Positions 24,635 through 33,306 of a DNA stretch of 47,022 nt are shown one piece after another (the stretch's first letter is position 1; the number at the start of each line of letters is the position of its first letter). This DNA comes from Pseudomonas tremae (lineage in GTDB: Bacteria > Pseudomonadota > Gammaproteobacteria > Pseudomonadales > Pseudomonadaceae): contig NZ_LJRO01000173.1 of assembly GCF_001401155.1 (NCBI RefSeq), forward strand, positions 1 to 47,022, written 5' to 3'. Position numbers and translations under genes: made by a program. Below the pieces are notes generated by a model. It was given only the letters and a program-made list of their open reading frames with translations. It was not told the DNA's origin and ran no database searches.

Positions 24635-25957
24635 TCAAACGGCGTCGAGACCGCGCTTGATATCCTCAATCACGTCATTCACATTTTCGATACCGATGCA
24701 AAGACGGATTGAACCGTCAAATATACCTGCGGCTTCGCGCTGTGTTTTCGGAACGGTGGTGTGGGTTGTAGAGACGGGGTGCGTCACCAGTGTTCGCGCA
24801 TCGCCGACGTTCGATACGTGGTACATGAGCTTGATATTCTGAATGAACGTCCGACCTGCCGCCTCGCTGTCCAATTCAAACATGATCATTGCCCCATAAC
24901 CGACATGAACGTCTACTAATTCATCTGTCATTTCGCGATCTTGTCCGGTGAAGAGTCCTGGATACGAAACACTCCTGACTTTGGGGTGCCGTTGCAGAAA
25001 ATCTGCCACTATTGTGGCGTTTTCGCAGTGGCGCTGCATGCGTAAATGAAGTGTTTCCAAACCTTGAATTAATTGGAAACTCGAAAGCGGGCTAATCGCG
25101 GCACCGGTATCGCGAAGCCATGTCATGCGTGCTTTCAACAGGCAGGGGCTCCCACTCAAGTCGTCCAGTTGTTTAACAGCCTCACGCCAGAGTATTCCCC
25201 CGTGCGCCTCATCCGGCCCATTGAATAACGGGAAACGGTCAGAATCGTCGAAGTCGAACGTGCCGTTATCGGTCACTAACCCACCGAGAGTAGTGCCATG
25301 GCCGCATATATACTTTGTCGCAGAGTAGGTTGTAATTGCGGCGCCAAGCTTAGCGGGACCGCACACCAGAGGCGTGGTCGTGTTATCCACGACTATGGGA
25401 ATACCTAGGCGCTTGCCGATGTCGGAAAGTTCTCTGAGCGGTAAAGGTACAAGACACGGATTGGAAAAAATCTCGCCAAAGAAGGCAATGGTTCTATTAT
25501 CGGCTTGCTGCTCAAACGACGAAGGCTCACGTGGGTCTGCTGATCGCGCTTCAATTCCAAGTCTTTTGAAGGTGTTAAATAATAAATTCCATGAGTTTCC
25601 ATATAGATACTTCGAAACGACTATGTTATCGCCTGGACGCCCACTGCACAAATTTACCAGCGCAAGAAAAGTCGCAGCCTGCCCTGAGGCCACGGCCAAG
25701 GCATCAACTGCACCGTCGACCACTGCATACCGCTGTTCAAGAATGCGCGTAGTAGGGTTAATGATGCGTGTGTAAGTAAAACCGTCACTTTTTACATTGT
25801 AAATGTCTGCAATTCGGGCCAAGTCACCGTCAAGTTCGTAAGCTGTCGTTTGGTAAATAGGCACCGCGACGGCCTTGGTAGTGGGGTCGTGACGATACCC
25901 CGCATGCAAAAGCGCCGTTTCCACAGACATACTGTTATCGTGAATAATGCGTGACAT
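24635..25957 (-). CDS. rtxA: O-acetylhomoserine sulfhydrylase-like PLP enzyme (RtxA C-terminal-half equivalent)
   Basis: This 440-residue protein belongs to the Cys/Met-metabolism PLP family. The PLP lysine is K215 in YSATKYICGHGTTLGG and the cofactor-binding Asp is D191 in VVDNTTTP. Enzymes of this branch replace the acyl group of O-acetylhomoserine with a nucleophile. In rhizobitoxine synthesis the C-terminal half of RtxA does this with serinol to give dihydrorhizobitoxine. Here the domain is a free-standing protein. The ATG at 25957 is one base after the aminotransferase stop (TAATATG) and is preceded by AGAAGGAG, a strong ribosome site; the longer open frame upstream overlaps the aminotransferase and is rejected. 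An ordinary MetZ/MetY role is possible but less likely in this operon. Confidence 0.88.
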   Translation of the reverse strand: MSRIIHDNSMSVETALLHAGYRHDPTTKAVAVPIYQTTAYELDGDLARIADIYNVKSDGFTYTRIINPTTRILEQRYAVVDGAVDALAVASGQAATFLALVNLCSGRPGDNIVVSKYLYGNSWNLLFNTFKRLGIEARSADPREPSSFEQQADNRTIAFFGEIFSNPCLVPLPLRELSDIGKRLGIPIVVDNTTTPLVCGPAKLGAAITTYSATKYICGHGTTLGGLVTDNGTFDFDDSDRFPLFNGPDEAHGGILWREAVKQLDDLSGSPCLLKARMTWLRDTGAAISPLSSFQLIQGLETLHLRMQRHCENATIVADFLQRHPKVRSVSYPGLFTGQDREMTDELVDVHVGYGAMIMFELDSEAAGRTFIQNIKLMYHVSNVGDARTLVTHPVSTTHTTVPKTQREAAGIFDGSIRLCIGIENVNDVIEDIKRGLDAV

Positions 25958-25958
25958 A

Positions 25959-27110
25959 TTACAAGCTCCTTCTGACGAGTGCTGATCCAACACGCTCCGG
26001 TGCCATGGGTTTACTATTCGTTTTATCAAAAAACTCCCGAAATGCATCGCCTAGCAAACGTATCCACAGGGGTTTGATTGCTCCGATACATCCGACCCTA
26101 AAGCTGCGCGTCTGAGCATGCATTTTTGAATAGATGTAGAGGTTGTAATCTACGAGGTGCAGGTAAAGTTTATTGAAGTCTTTAGGGGTATCAATAATAC
26201 CATCCGCAGTCAGCGCCAGACAAACGGGGGAGCGCACTTCAGCGCTCAATAGTGGCGACGCATAAGGTGTGGTTACGCGAATTATTTCGTCCCGCACTGA
26301 GCAGTACCGTTGCTCCCGGTTAGCCACGCCTTCCAGACTCAACTCTTCCAGAGCTTTCGTACATGCCTGGACCACGTGCGTGGGAGGCGTCGATCTCCAC
26401 TCTCCGGTCTGCTCAAGGCTTTTCCATTGGTCACGGACATCAAGAACAAACGAACTCATTGAATGCTCCTTGGCCCTGAGCAAGTCGAGATTCGCTATGA
26501 CGAACGCCACACCCGGCGGACCCTCAATGCATTTATTGCTGGACGTTATGAGTACATCGAAACGGGCTCTTTTTGCGCTGATATCGACGGCGCCGAAAGA
26601 ACTCATTGCATCTATAATGGTTTTTATACCTCGCTGCGTTGCCAGATTAACGATGGCTTCGAGTGGATTGAGCACACCGGTGGTTGTTTCACAATGAACG
26701 AAACAGATGTGTGTAATCGATAGATCCTGTTCTAAGTAAGCGGCGATGTCGATGACTGACAGCGCCTCATGACTCGGGGCTCTGATACAAACCGCCTGAA
26801 CGCCCCGTAATTTCAGAATTTTCAGGATCCGCTCACCATAGATGCCGTTGATGCATACGAGCGGTCGATCAGACGACGAGATGAACGACGTCAATGCGGC
26901 CTCAATTCCGTAAGTACCGCTACCCTGGACTGGCACTACCGAGTGCGAGCCACAGCCATCGATCAGATCTAAAATCCGCTCACGCATCAGAGCGGTAATG
27001 TTTTTGAACGCCTGATCACGTGATCCCATATCAAACTGCATCTGCGCTTTGACGTCGTCGGTTAACGACAATGGACCCGGTGTCATTAAGTAATGATGAC
27101 GCATAGACAT
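25959..27110 (-). CDS. rtxA: PhnW-like class V aminotransferase (RtxA N-terminal-half equivalent)
   Basis: This 383-residue class V aminotransferase resembles 2-aminoethylphosphonate transaminase (PhnW): TPGPLSLTDDV at the start, VHCETTTGVLNP, D167 in IIDAMSSFG binding the PLP ring, and the Schiff-base lysine K193 in SSNKCIEGPPG. In RtxA of rhizobitoxine producers the N-terminal half is an aminotransferase needed for serinol formation, so this gene probably makes the amino-alcohol partner (serinol or a relative). It is the first gene of the operon; AAGGAA lies 5 bases before the ATG. Codons and the A/T-rich upstream DNA differ from the surrounding transfer genes. PhnW-type phosphonate chemistry is the alternative, but no phosphonate genes accompany it. 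Confidence 0.88.
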   Translation of the reverse strand: MSMRHHYLMTPGPLSLTDDVKAQMQFDMGSRDQAFKNITALMRERILDLIDGCGSHSVVPVQGSGTYGIEAALTSFISSSDRPLVCINGIYGERILKILKLRGVQAVCIRAPSHEALSVIDIAAYLEQDLSITHICFVHCETTTGVLNPLEAIVNLATQRGIKTIIDAMSSFGAVDISAKRARFDVLITSSNKCIEGPPGVAFVIANLDLLRAKEHSMSSFVLDVRDQWKSLEQTGEWRSTPPTHVVQACTKALEELSLEGVANREQRYCSVRDEIIRVTTPYASPLLSAEVRSPVCLALTADGIIDTPKDFNKLYLHLVDYNLYIYSKMHAQTRSFRVGCIGAIKPLWIRLLGDAFREFFDKTNSKPMAPERVGSALVRRSL

Positions 27111-27505
27111 ATAAATTCCTTATTATATGAGAATATTATCTTGTTTCGGCATCAACAATCTTGCGATGTTTTGGGTACCTATTAAGTCCAATCGGCTGAC
27201 TATAAAAACCTCTCCTAAAGCCACCATTCCAAGAAGCTTTCGAGATCGCCAATGTGCTGACTAGCCGATGGCAAAGTCCTGCTCGGTCTTTTTAGTATCT
27301 ACAACTGGAGCTATTGGATCCAACTGTCTGGAGTAATCGGAATCTAATCCCTCAAAATATTCGGGTCAAGTTTTTTTTGAGATAGAACAGTTTTCGTAGA
27401 GGCAAATTGATATGATCACAATGCTTTCAGAAAGACTGCTCTAAAATATGTTGCTTACATATTTTTATTATTTAACTGACATCGCACAACGTACAACCCT
27501 TGCTA
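27111..27505. promoter_or_regulatory. A/T-rich upstream region of the biosynthetic operon
   Basis: These 395 bp hold no supported gene and are clearly A/T richer than the surroundings. They must contain the promoter for the seven-gene operon that starts at 27110. On the minus strand TATAAT occurs close to the ribosome site (near 27122-27135) and TAATAT slightly upstream, but no well-spaced -35 is certain. I found no Hrp box here. Confidence 0.45.
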
Positions 27506-27812
27506 GGCTCTGTACGTAAAGTATTGTCTCAGGCACCGCATGGCACAGGCCAATGAGACCATCACCGCAAAACTTGTTGCGAGTTTGTCGAAGCGCGTTA
27601 CGATGCGTCTGTTCTCCTTCAGCCAGCCAGCCAGCCAGCCAGCCAAGCATGCGATCGATGATGTTGTGCTGCCGATATTTTGGGCCAATCAAACAGGCGC
27701 GGAAATCCCGGCTTGGGTTTGCGCTTCATGCTGCGCAATGGAATGGCTGGCTGCAAGCGATAACGGTCGCAGTACTCGCGAAGTGCTTCAGCGTCGCCCA
27801 GGCTGCGTCGGG
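27506..27812 (-). mobile_element. IS5-family (IS427-like) relic, right flank
   Basis: The minus strand encodes transposase segments DAEALREYCDRYRLQPAIPL, MKRKPKPGFPRLFDWP, KYRQHNIIDRMLGW and, after a frame change, KENRRIVTRFDKLATSFAVM. The right terminal sequence GGCTCTGTACGTAAAGT starts at 27506 after CTA. It is the same element type and orientation as the relic at 19198. The frame change coincides with an expanded AGCC repeat. The element is dead. Confidence 0.8.
27621..27644. repeat. (AGCC)6 tetranucleotide tract in the IS relic
   Basis: Six AGCC units occur where the left-flank relic (near 19311) has two. The extra four units add 16 bp, which shifts the transposase frame exactly where the protein reading changes frame. 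Confidence 0.85.
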
Positions 27813-27918
27813 GAATTCATACCGCTTTGCTATCTTTGCCACCTGGCTTTAATAGCGGTGTATTTTACAGAAAATCGTATTTATTGGTTTACGTACATAG
27901 CCTAGAAGGACAAGTGCA

Positions 27919-28350
27919 GTGCGGACGATTGACTATCGAAGATTTGAATACGAGGGCGATTACGCATCGGGGGCTTGTTTTGTACGCGTGGGTATTACCG
28001 GTGAAGGAACGCTGTTCGGTTTGATCGCTCAGTTGCGAGACCATGACGGCCCCTTCGTCACGAATGACATCGAAGAGATCATCAGCGGTGTGATTCATCG
28101 CCTTCATACCGAGCGTGCTTTACCCAAGGCGTTTTCTTCGATGTACGAAGTTCTTGAGCAATTTACTTGGGTCGAACACTACGCGCCTGGCATTGGAATC
28201 TCTTCTGAAGGGTCGTGGGCCATCGTCACCCTCGATGCCAGCAATACACCTGATTGGGAATATATGAGCCTCGATGATGTTGTTGCTCATACCGATGTAG
28301 TACCCGACTTCTTCACACTGACCGAAGATGACTTACGTTTTAAGAGGTAG
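27919..28350 (+). CDS. hypothetical 143-residue protein
   Basis: This is a plus-strand gene between the right IS relic and the helicase gene, convergent with the latter. The GTG at 27919 follows AGAAGGA at normal spacing. The protein is acidic and soluble (start MRTIDYRRFEYEGDYASGAC), with a central helix-rich part (NDIEEIISGVIHRLHTE) and an aromatic, acidic C-terminal half (PDWEYMSLDDVVAHTDVVPD). I do not recognise a family. It has no signal or membrane segment. Its promoter side is the IS relic, so it may be cargo brought in with the insertion or a backbone gene whose upstream side was cut. Confidence 0.65.
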   Translation: MRTIDYRRFEYEGDYASGACFVRVGITGEGTLFGLIAQLRDHDGPFVTNDIEEIISGVIHRLHTERALPKAFSSMYEVLEQFTWVEHYAPGIGISSEGSWAIVTLDASNTPDWEYMSLDDVVAHTDVVPDFFTLTEDDLRFKR

Positions 28351-28372
28351 CTGGCTGGGAGGGCGCGGCGCA

Positions 28373-29830
28373 TCAATGTTTTGAGTTCTGTCTCATGTCT
28401 TTGAAGCGCTGCATGATGTCGATCACCAGCGAGTTGACGGCCAGAATCTTCATGGCTCGTGTGACAGCTACGTATAGAAGGTTCAGCTCATCGTCGCGTT
28501 TGCCGGCGTCGATGTCAGGGGAGAGCGGATCTGCAGAAAAGTCGTCATAAAGCCCAACGAAGTCCCACTCCAGACCTTTGGCTCTGTGCGCAGTGGTAAG
28601 GGTCACGGTTGCATCGAGCTCCGACGTGACAGATACAGCACGCAGCTGCTCGATTCGTTGGGGCAGGTCTGCATAGTTTTCGATGATTTTGATCGACCGC
28701 AACATCTCTGGATCCTGCGTGGCCTTCGCGATCACGACATACTGGTCGTAATCGGCATAGTCGTTCAGCAATTTGCGCTGTTGGACCTGGTCATTCATAT
28801 GCCGGCTGAAATAGAACAGGTCCTCCAGATCGCGCAAGGAATAGCTGTCGATCCCTCCGATCCACTGCATGCGGTGGTTTTGGTTGACCAGGCGCAGCGC
28901 GTTCTCGATCACACCGCTCACAGTACGGTGCAGGTAGGTGCGGTGAGGGAGATCGTCCGGTAAGGCTCGTTTCACCAACGTCGGCTGTCCCAGGCCTTGC
29001 AGGGGGATCTTTTCACCCTTGAAGGAAAGGATGACGTTGGCCACGTAGGCAACAGCCGGTCCAAATCTGAAGCTCTGAGTCAGGAAGTGCTTCTCGGCAT
29101 CCTTCATCGCCGGGCTGTTTAAAGCATCCACAGCGCCTCTGAACCGATACAGCTGCTGATGCCGATCACCTACAGTGACTTGAGTTATTGTTTGGATCTG
29201 GACCAGGTTCGCGATGACCGGGTTCACGTCCTGCCCTTCGTCGAGCAAAATCGCACCGAAACGCTGGCTCAGATCTGGCTGGCTCATCTGGTACAGCTTC
29301 AGATAGCCATCGTGCGTCATGGGGACTGAGCGGTCGTTGATATCGACCATCTTCTCCCAAACTTCTCTGGTCAGGTTGAGCGCTTTACTCATGTACTGCT
29401 GCTGGACCGAGGTCAGTGTGCGGTTGCTCTGGAATCGCACAAAGTGGTCTTCCAGCAGCTCCAGATCCTTGCTGGCCATGAAGGCATTGAGGGTAGAAAC
29501 GATATCTTTGGCCAGCTCCCAATCCTGGGTATTGATCGTCCTCGCGATGTCGGTCAAACGCAGATTGCCAGCCTGCTTGTGTTTGTACTGGCTGCCATAG
29601 ACAGCGTAGGCGAGGCCGTGAGCTGTTTTGCAGGTCACATTGCGTGGAAAACGGTTCTTTGCCGCGATCTCAACGGCTTTGTTGTAGCAGAGGTACAGCA
29701 TTTTGACCGACGAGTTATGCGTGGCGTAACCGACGAGTGTCGTTGTCTTCCCGGTACCGGCAAATGCCTGGACCAGTAGCTTCTTCGCGAAGGAGTGAAT
29801 AGCTGGCAGTTGTTCTTCTGTCCATTGCAT
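28373..29830 (-). CDS. UvrD/Rep-type superfamily 1 helicase of the ICE
   Basis: This protein of about 485 residues is an SF1A helicase. Walker A is FAGTGKTTT (about residues 24-31), motif II is ILLDEGQD, motif III is VGDRHQQLYRFRGA, motif V contains TTAHRAKGLEWDFV and motif VI is LLYVAVTRAMK. It would unwind DNA with 3'-5' polarity, probably during conjugative processing or island replication; a helicase of this kind commonly lies next to TIGR03747 in these islands. The ATG at 29830 is preferred over a GTG three codons earlier because AGGTG is suitably placed. It closely follows the TIGR03747 gene. No defect is visible. Confidence 0.85.
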   Translation of the reverse strand: MQWTEEQLPAIHSFAKKLLVQAFAGTGKTTTLVGYATHNSSVKMLYLCYNKAVEIAAKNRFPRNVTCKTAHGLAYAVYGSQYKHKQAGNLRLTDIARTINTQDWELAKDIVSTLNAFMASKDLELLEDHFVRFQSNRTLTSVQQQYMSKALNLTREVWEKMVDINDRSVPMTHDGYLKLYQMSQPDLSQRFGAILLDEGQDVNPVIANLVQIQTITQVTVGDRHQQLYRFRGAVDALNSPAMKDAEKHFLTQSFRFGPAVAYVANVILSFKGEKIPLQGLGQPTLVKRALPDDLPHRTYLHRTVSGVIENALRLVNQNHRMQWIGGIDSYSLRDLEDLFYFSRHMNDQVQQRKLLNDYADYDQYVVIAKATQDPEMLRSIKIIENYADLPQRIEQLRAVSVTSELDATVTLTTAHRAKGLEWDFVGLYDDFSADPLSPDIDAGKRDDELNLLYVAVTRAMKILAVNSLVIDIMQRFKDMRQNSKH

Positions 29831-29839
29831 GGAGGGCAC

Positions 29840-30589
29840 CTAAAGGTATTTTTTGAAGCTGGACGCCGTAATGCTGACCGCCAGGCCGAGCAGTGCTGCG
29901 CATGGCAGGAGCACCAACAATGGGCTCACGCTGAATGGCAGAGCCAGGTAGAGGCTCCAGGGGATGATCACCAGCGGCACCATCGTTGCTCGAGCTTTGT
30001 GATACAGGTAGCTGGACTCGCGGCCTGCACCGAACCGCCGCAAGTCTCTGCGTACCAGTCCGTCCACAAAACCAACAAACGCCGTCATCACAAATAACGG
30101 GATTGCGAGGGTCAGGATCACCAGGCGCACGCAAAACACCAGTGTCGTGTAGAGCGCCGCAAGGCCGTAATCCTGAAACTTGCTGACTCCCACGCCCAGC
30201 ATGTAGCGCATATCGGAACCGCGTGATCGTTGTCCTGTCGCAGCATAATCAGAGGTGTGTTGAACCCAGTCCTGAAGCCCGGTCTTGACCACTAGCCAGT
30301 CATATGTGGTTTGTACCAGCCATGTCGCTGTTCGGCCTGGCTCTTGAACAACCACACTCTGCAGGAACCCCTTGGAGAGCCAACTGAGTTCATGATCGAG
30401 CATTGCACGAGCATGCTGCCAACCGGCCTCCGGCCAGAAGAAGTACATGCAGATCCATTCGACGATGATGGCTCCCCCCAGAGAGAGGAACATCACTGCC
30501 GCGAATCGGAAGGGCAGGGTGAAGAGAGATCCTATGAACGACTGTTCGTGGTCTTGTTGCTGTTTCGCGCGATCGGCAACGTCAGCCAT
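29840..30589 (-). CDS. ICE membrane protein, TIGR03747 type
   Basis: This 249-residue inner-membrane protein has four to five hydrophobic segments (about 22-52, 150-180, 205-230 and 232-245). LFTLPFRFAAVMFLSLGGAI, FFWPEAGWQHARAML and the position directly after TraD match TIGR03747. It is probably an accessory to the coupling protein at the membrane. Confidence 0.85.
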   Translation of the reverse strand: MADVADRAKQQQDHEQSFIGSLFTLPFRFAAVMFLSLGGAIIVEWICMYFFWPEAGWQHARAMLDHELSWLSKGFLQSVVVQEPGRTATWLVQTTYDWLVVKTGLQDWVQHTSDYAATGQRSRGSDMRYMLGVGVSKFQDYGLAALYTTLVFCVRLVILTLAIPLFVMTAFVGFVDGLVRRDLRRFGAGRESSYLYHKARATMVPLVIIPWSLYLALPFSVSPLLVLLPCAALLGLAVSITASSFKKYL

Positions 30590-30628
30590 ATCAGATGCCC
30601 CCTTGCCGATCGCTCAACCCGCCGAGAG

Positions 30629-32788
30629 TCATGCCGCATCCTCAGGTGCAACAGCGATTTTTTTGAAGTCGTCGAGCAAATCTGCAGGCAGCGACTCGTT
30701 TAGCGTCTGATAACCAGGCGCTGACCACCAGCCAGTGTCGTCGACCTTGCCCACCTGATACGTCTGACGCATGCTTTCCGCCAAGGCCTGCAGATCTGCC
30801 GGCATTACTTCATCAGGATCATGGCCAGGCAAAGGCATTCTGACTTTCCACAGATTGCCGCCTTCCATGAGCGCAAAGCATTGGCCCTTGGGCAGGCCGA
30901 CGACATGCGCTGGCTCAATCATTGGCACGCTGACCTGCTGCACCTGGTCATGACTGGATGATGTGAACGCGGTATTGCCCGTTGCACTGTCATTCGCCGA
31001 GCTGGCCGGGGTGGATGTGAAAACCTGAACCTTGGGCAACTGGTTTGTCAGCAGCTCGGCGGTGGACGTTTCGCGGACGCGCAGCATGAACACGTTGTTG
31101 AAGTTACCGATCACCTGACCAGCCTTGGCCTTGTTACCGATCTTCGCTTCGATATCGCTCATGGTCTGGGTGTAGGCAGTCACCTGCATGCCGGCACCGC
31201 CACCCTTGTTGATCATCGGAATGAATTCCTCACCCATCAGTTCGTTGAACTCATCGGCATGGAGGTTGATAGGCACTTTGGTGCCAGGGACGCCGCCCGG
31301 TAGTCCGTCGTCGACACCGAACTTGTAGATATGGCCAGCGACCGAGACCAGGTCGGAGAACATAGAGTTGCCCACGGCAGCGGCGACCTCTGTGTCCGAC
31401 AAGGCGTCCAGGCCGATATAAACAACGGCCTTTTTGCGGACCACTTGCATCCAGTCAAAGATCGGTCGAGGATCGTTCACGTCCTGATAGTCCGGCGAGA
31501 TCAGTTCCGCCATGCGGCCTGTTGTCAGCTTCTCAAGCAGTGGCAGCAGCGAGGCGACGATCTTGTCGAAATAGGTCTTGTCGTAGCGGACCGCGCTGCG
31601 CAGTCCATCCATCACTGGATCTGCCACGCGCGTCTGAGACAGGTATTGATCGATTGCCACCACACGGAACGGCCGGCCCTTCATGTTGAACGGTACGTTT
31701 TTTTCGTTGAGCTTGCCCTCTATAGCGACGATCGCCTCCCAGGCCTTTGGATCATATTCATCAAAGTATTTAGAGGCATACTCCTGGAAGATCCCTTCGA
31801 TGTTGATCACGTGCTGCTGGATCTGCAGGTAGTCAGGTCGACGGCCCAGCGCGACGAGGGCTCTTGCGATGATGTTCACGAATCGCCAAGCGAATTCACG
31901 GAATGCTGCTGAGTTACCTTCCCCGGAGAGTTGCCCAGCGATCCTGGTGGCCACCTCCGAAATCCGCCCAAAACGCCCAACGGCGTTGTAGCGTGCCGAG
32001 TGATCTGGCCAGCCCAGGTGGAACACATAAAATTCGTTCAGGCGGCCGGCGCGTTTGGCTTCGAGATACATGCGCTTGAGCAAATCTGCATCTCCCTTCG
32101 GATCAAAGACGATAACGACCTCATGCTGGCCGTGCTTTTTTCGTCTGATGTCCTGAGTGATGAACAACTCAGCCAGGCGCGTTTTTCCGACACGGGTTGT
32201 GCCCAGAACAATCGAATGGCCTACTCGCTCGCCCAAAGGGAGAGAGACGTTCTCCTCGTATGGCTCGATGCCGTGCAGCCGTGGCAAGCCACCGACGGGT
32301 GGTAGAGGTCGCACAGGATTGATGGGCACGTCCCATGATGTGGCTCTGGCCAGAAGTCGGACAGGGTATGGAGCAAACTCCGCTCTTTCCTCAAAACGAC
32401 GCGCTGCGCGGAACAGTGGGGTGGCTTCAACGTAGCTGGAGTACTTCGGCAGGTAAGTGTCCATCAGCCGCTGGGTATGGCGCTGCTGCCAGCGAAAGCC
32501 AAGACCGATGAACAGACGTTGATTGCTGACCGGCACTTCTTTACTGGTCATCGTGTAATGAGGCAGTCGACGGATGTTTCGGCGATAGCGCAGCACCTGC
32601 CATGCTTGTTTCAGACGCACTAAACCCAGAGCGAGAAAGCCCGCGGAGGTGACGATGCCGAACAGCGGAGTAAGCGCAAATGCCCAAGGCGCGAACACGC
32701 ACAGGAATGCACCTGCAGCGCACACATATACGGTGTAGAGCTCAACGGCGGGCCTGAGCAGTGATTCGATGGCGTAATCGTGAGCCAT
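30629..32788 (-). CDS. traD: TraD/VirD4-type coupling protein (TIGR03743, SXT/TOL type)
   Basis: This 719-residue conjugative coupling ATPase delivers the relaxase-DNA complex to the secretion channel. Two N-terminal membrane helices (about 22-60) are followed by Walker A GTTRVGKTRLAELF near residue 198 and a Walker B-like INLHADEFNELM near 510. Length and motif layout match the SXT/TOL (TIGR03743) branch. AGGAGG precedes the ATG at 32788. The gene is complete. It would act with a relaxase that is not encoded in this window. Confidence 0.93.
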   Translation of the reverse strand: MAHDYAIESLLRPAVELYTVYVCAAGAFLCVFAPWAFALTPLFGIVTSAGFLALGLVRLKQAWQVLRYRRNIRRLPHYTMTSKEVPVSNQRLFIGLGFRWQQRHTQRLMDTYLPKYSSYVEATPLFRAARRFEERAEFAPYPVRLLARATSWDVPINPVRPLPPVGGLPRLHGIEPYEENVSLPLGERVGHSIVLGTTRVGKTRLAELFITQDIRRKKHGQHEVVIVFDPKGDADLLKRMYLEAKRAGRLNEFYVFHLGWPDHSARYNAVGRFGRISEVATRIAGQLSGEGNSAAFREFAWRFVNIIARALVALGRRPDYLQIQQHVINIEGIFQEYASKYFDEYDPKAWEAIVAIEGKLNEKNVPFNMKGRPFRVVAIDQYLSQTRVADPVMDGLRSAVRYDKTYFDKIVASLLPLLEKLTTGRMAELISPDYQDVNDPRPIFDWMQVVRKKAVVYIGLDALSDTEVAAAVGNSMFSDLVSVAGHIYKFGVDDGLPGGVPGTKVPINLHADEFNELMGEEFIPMINKGGGAGMQVTAYTQTMSDIEAKIGNKAKAGQVIGNFNNVFMLRVRETSTAELLTNQLPKVQVFTSTPASSANDSATGNTAFTSSSHDQVQQVSVPMIEPAHVVGLPKGQCFALMEGGNLWKVRMPLPGHDPDEVMPADLQALAESMRQTYQVGKVDDTGWWSAPGYQTLNESLPADLLDDFKKIAVAPEDAA

Positions 32789-32799
32789 AACCCGACCTC

Positions 32800-33306
32800 C
32801 TATTGCTCGATGGCGGTTGGGGTGATCAACACCGGATAGTGATTCAGACCGAGACGTTGAGAAAGCTCGTCACCAGATGCGGGAGACACGAGCGCGTCGG
32901 GCAACCAACTCCTGACTACGGCAAGTCGTTTTTGTGTGGCCACGTTGACCACCAGTCCTACGGCCTGCATCTGCTTCAGCACCGCACCGCGCTCTTGCAG
33001 CCATCGGCGTGATGTTTCATCGTCCCCGATCAGGAACAAAGGCTGCAGGCCTGGCGCGTTGATGATTCGGCCCTCAACTGTCCCTGGAGTCATTCGAGTG
33101 GTGCGTACCGGCAATCCCTGTGCTGCTACAGGATCCAGTTGCGAGGTCAGGTCATTTGAGACAGAAGAGGACGGCTCGGGATTGAGAGATCGATAGTAAG
33201 GCAGCGCTGAGTCACCACCTTCGTCTTCAACCACGGTGAGCTCTGCAGCTTGGCAGATCATAAATGGCAGGCAGAGCGCTGCGCCGAGGATCACTGATCG
33301 GGTCAT
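32800..33306 (-). CDS. ICE transfer protein, TIGR03765 / PFL_4695 type
   Basis: This 168-residue exported protein has a signal peptide (MTRSVILGAALCLPFMICQA). The segment LTVVEDEGGDSALPYYRSLN and the C-terminal NHYPVLITPTAIEQ match the TIGR03765 family. The ATG overlaps the transglycosylase stop by 4 bp (ATGA). It is periplasmic; the exact function is unknown. Confidence 0.85.
   Translation of the reverse strand: MTRSVILGAALCLPFMICQAAELTVVEDEGGDSALPYYRSLNPEPSSSVSNDLTSQLDPVAAQGLPVRTTRMTPGTVEGRIINAPGLQPLFLIGDDETSRRWLQERGAVLKQMQAVGLVVNVATQKRLAVVRSWLPDALVSPASGDELSQRLGLNHYPVLITPTAIEQ

Noticed and set aside
27111..27505. Possible Hrp box controlling the biosynthetic operon
   Set aside because: I searched both orientations for GGAACC/T-N15-17-CCAC and found none, so HrpL control of the operon is not supported.
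31331..31912. 193-codon plus-strand frame opposite TraD
   Set aside because: It is antisense to the intact coupling protein and has no start signal or family resemblance.
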